A stretch of 51,518 nucleotides of DNA from Alkalicoccus saliphilus (GTDB taxonomy: Bacteria > Bacillota > Bacilli > Bacillales > Salisediminibacteriaceae), in contig NZ_PZJJ01000024.1 in assembly GCF_003044065.1 (NCBI RefSeq), positions 1 to 51,518 on the forward strand, written 5' to 3'. The position numbers were made by a program, and so were the translations under genes. Positions 51,321 to 51,518 of this stretch are shown piece by piece; positions within the stretch are counted from its first letter, which is position 1; the number at the start of each line of letters is the position of its first letter. Below the pieces are notes generated by a model, which saw nothing but the letters and a program-made list of their open reading frames with translations, ran no database searches and was not told where the DNA came from.

Positions 51321-51518
51321 CCCTCATTTCTCTAGCTCTGGAAATTCTTTTAACGGCTTGCGAAAAGGAACGTGTGTTCTTATTATGGAAGAAGACCTGC
51401 GGTAGTATGTCAATGAAAAAATAAGATGATATTTGTTTATCAAAGGACATATTCAAGAAAAAAGCCCGTAGGAAAGAACCCTAGCATTTTTGGTAAAAAC
51501 TAGGAGTTCGAAAGGTTT

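Overview
The window looks like most or all of a large, mobilisable, iteron-type plasmid from a low-GC, spore-forming Bacillaceae, probably a halophilic or alkaliphilic relative of Bacillus. The reasons are strong AGGAGG-type ribosome binding sites, a SpoVS-family gene, Bacillus-type IclR, GntR and TTT-transporter genes, a Rep_3 initiator beside an array of about 22-bp iterons, a ParA plus ribbon-helix-helix partition pair, and a relaxase, MobC and oriT-like module. Base composition is a patchwork by eye: most cargo is AT-rich, the rep/mob block is intermediate, and two insertion sequences and one gentisate dioxygenase gene are clearly GC-rich. Whether the window is the whole circle cannot be judged from the sequence.

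Layout. (1) 1-5.2 kb: aromatic catabolism, with two tandem gentisate 1,2-dioxygenase paralogues around an aldehyde dehydrogenase, then an IclR regulator. (2) 5.2-16.9 kb: a defence and mobile island with an Mrr-like nuclease, a dead resolvase, an unknown membrane-anchored coiled-coil protein, an intact resolvase with res-like repeats, an AbiE-type toxin/antitoxin pair in convergent orientation, and a three-gene operon of an OLD-family nuclease, a UvrD-like helicase (Gabija-like) and a PIN-domain protein. (3) 17-23.8 kb: a minus-strand catabolic operon with a GntR regulator, tripartite tricarboxylate transporter genes tctC-tctB-tctA, an isocitrate-lyase/PEP-mutase-family lyase and two half-length AbrB-type membrane proteins. 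(4) 24-31.6 kb: a secreted ComEC-like hydrolase with a ComEA-like tail plus a DUF3006 protein, an unknown two-gene unit, an IS1182-family element, another unknown two-gene unit and a decayed gene. (5) 31.8-38.1 kb: a complete type I restriction-modification operon hsdR-hsdM-hsdS. (6) 38.1-46 kb: the plasmid backbone, with parAB and flanking repeats, iteron origin, rep, small backbone genes, relaxase, mobC and an oriT candidate. (7) 46-51.5 kb: an IS1634-family element that cleanly splits a MerR-like gene, a truncated TOPRIM protein, a small membrane protein, a 28-residue toxin-like peptide and a SpoVS-family gene.

How the parts fit: partition, iteron replication and mobilisation maintain and spread the plasmid. 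AbiE, the type I system and perhaps the 28-residue peptide may add stability and phage exclusion. Two catabolic blocks are the likely selectable cargo. The best candidates for something not fully described are the PIN-domain third gene in the Gabija-like operon, the convergent AbiE pair with its own twin palindromic operators, and the two-gene unit at 26.0-27.6 kb whose products share a VTI-N/D-QSNN motif. All functional statements come from reading motifs by eye; no database search was run.
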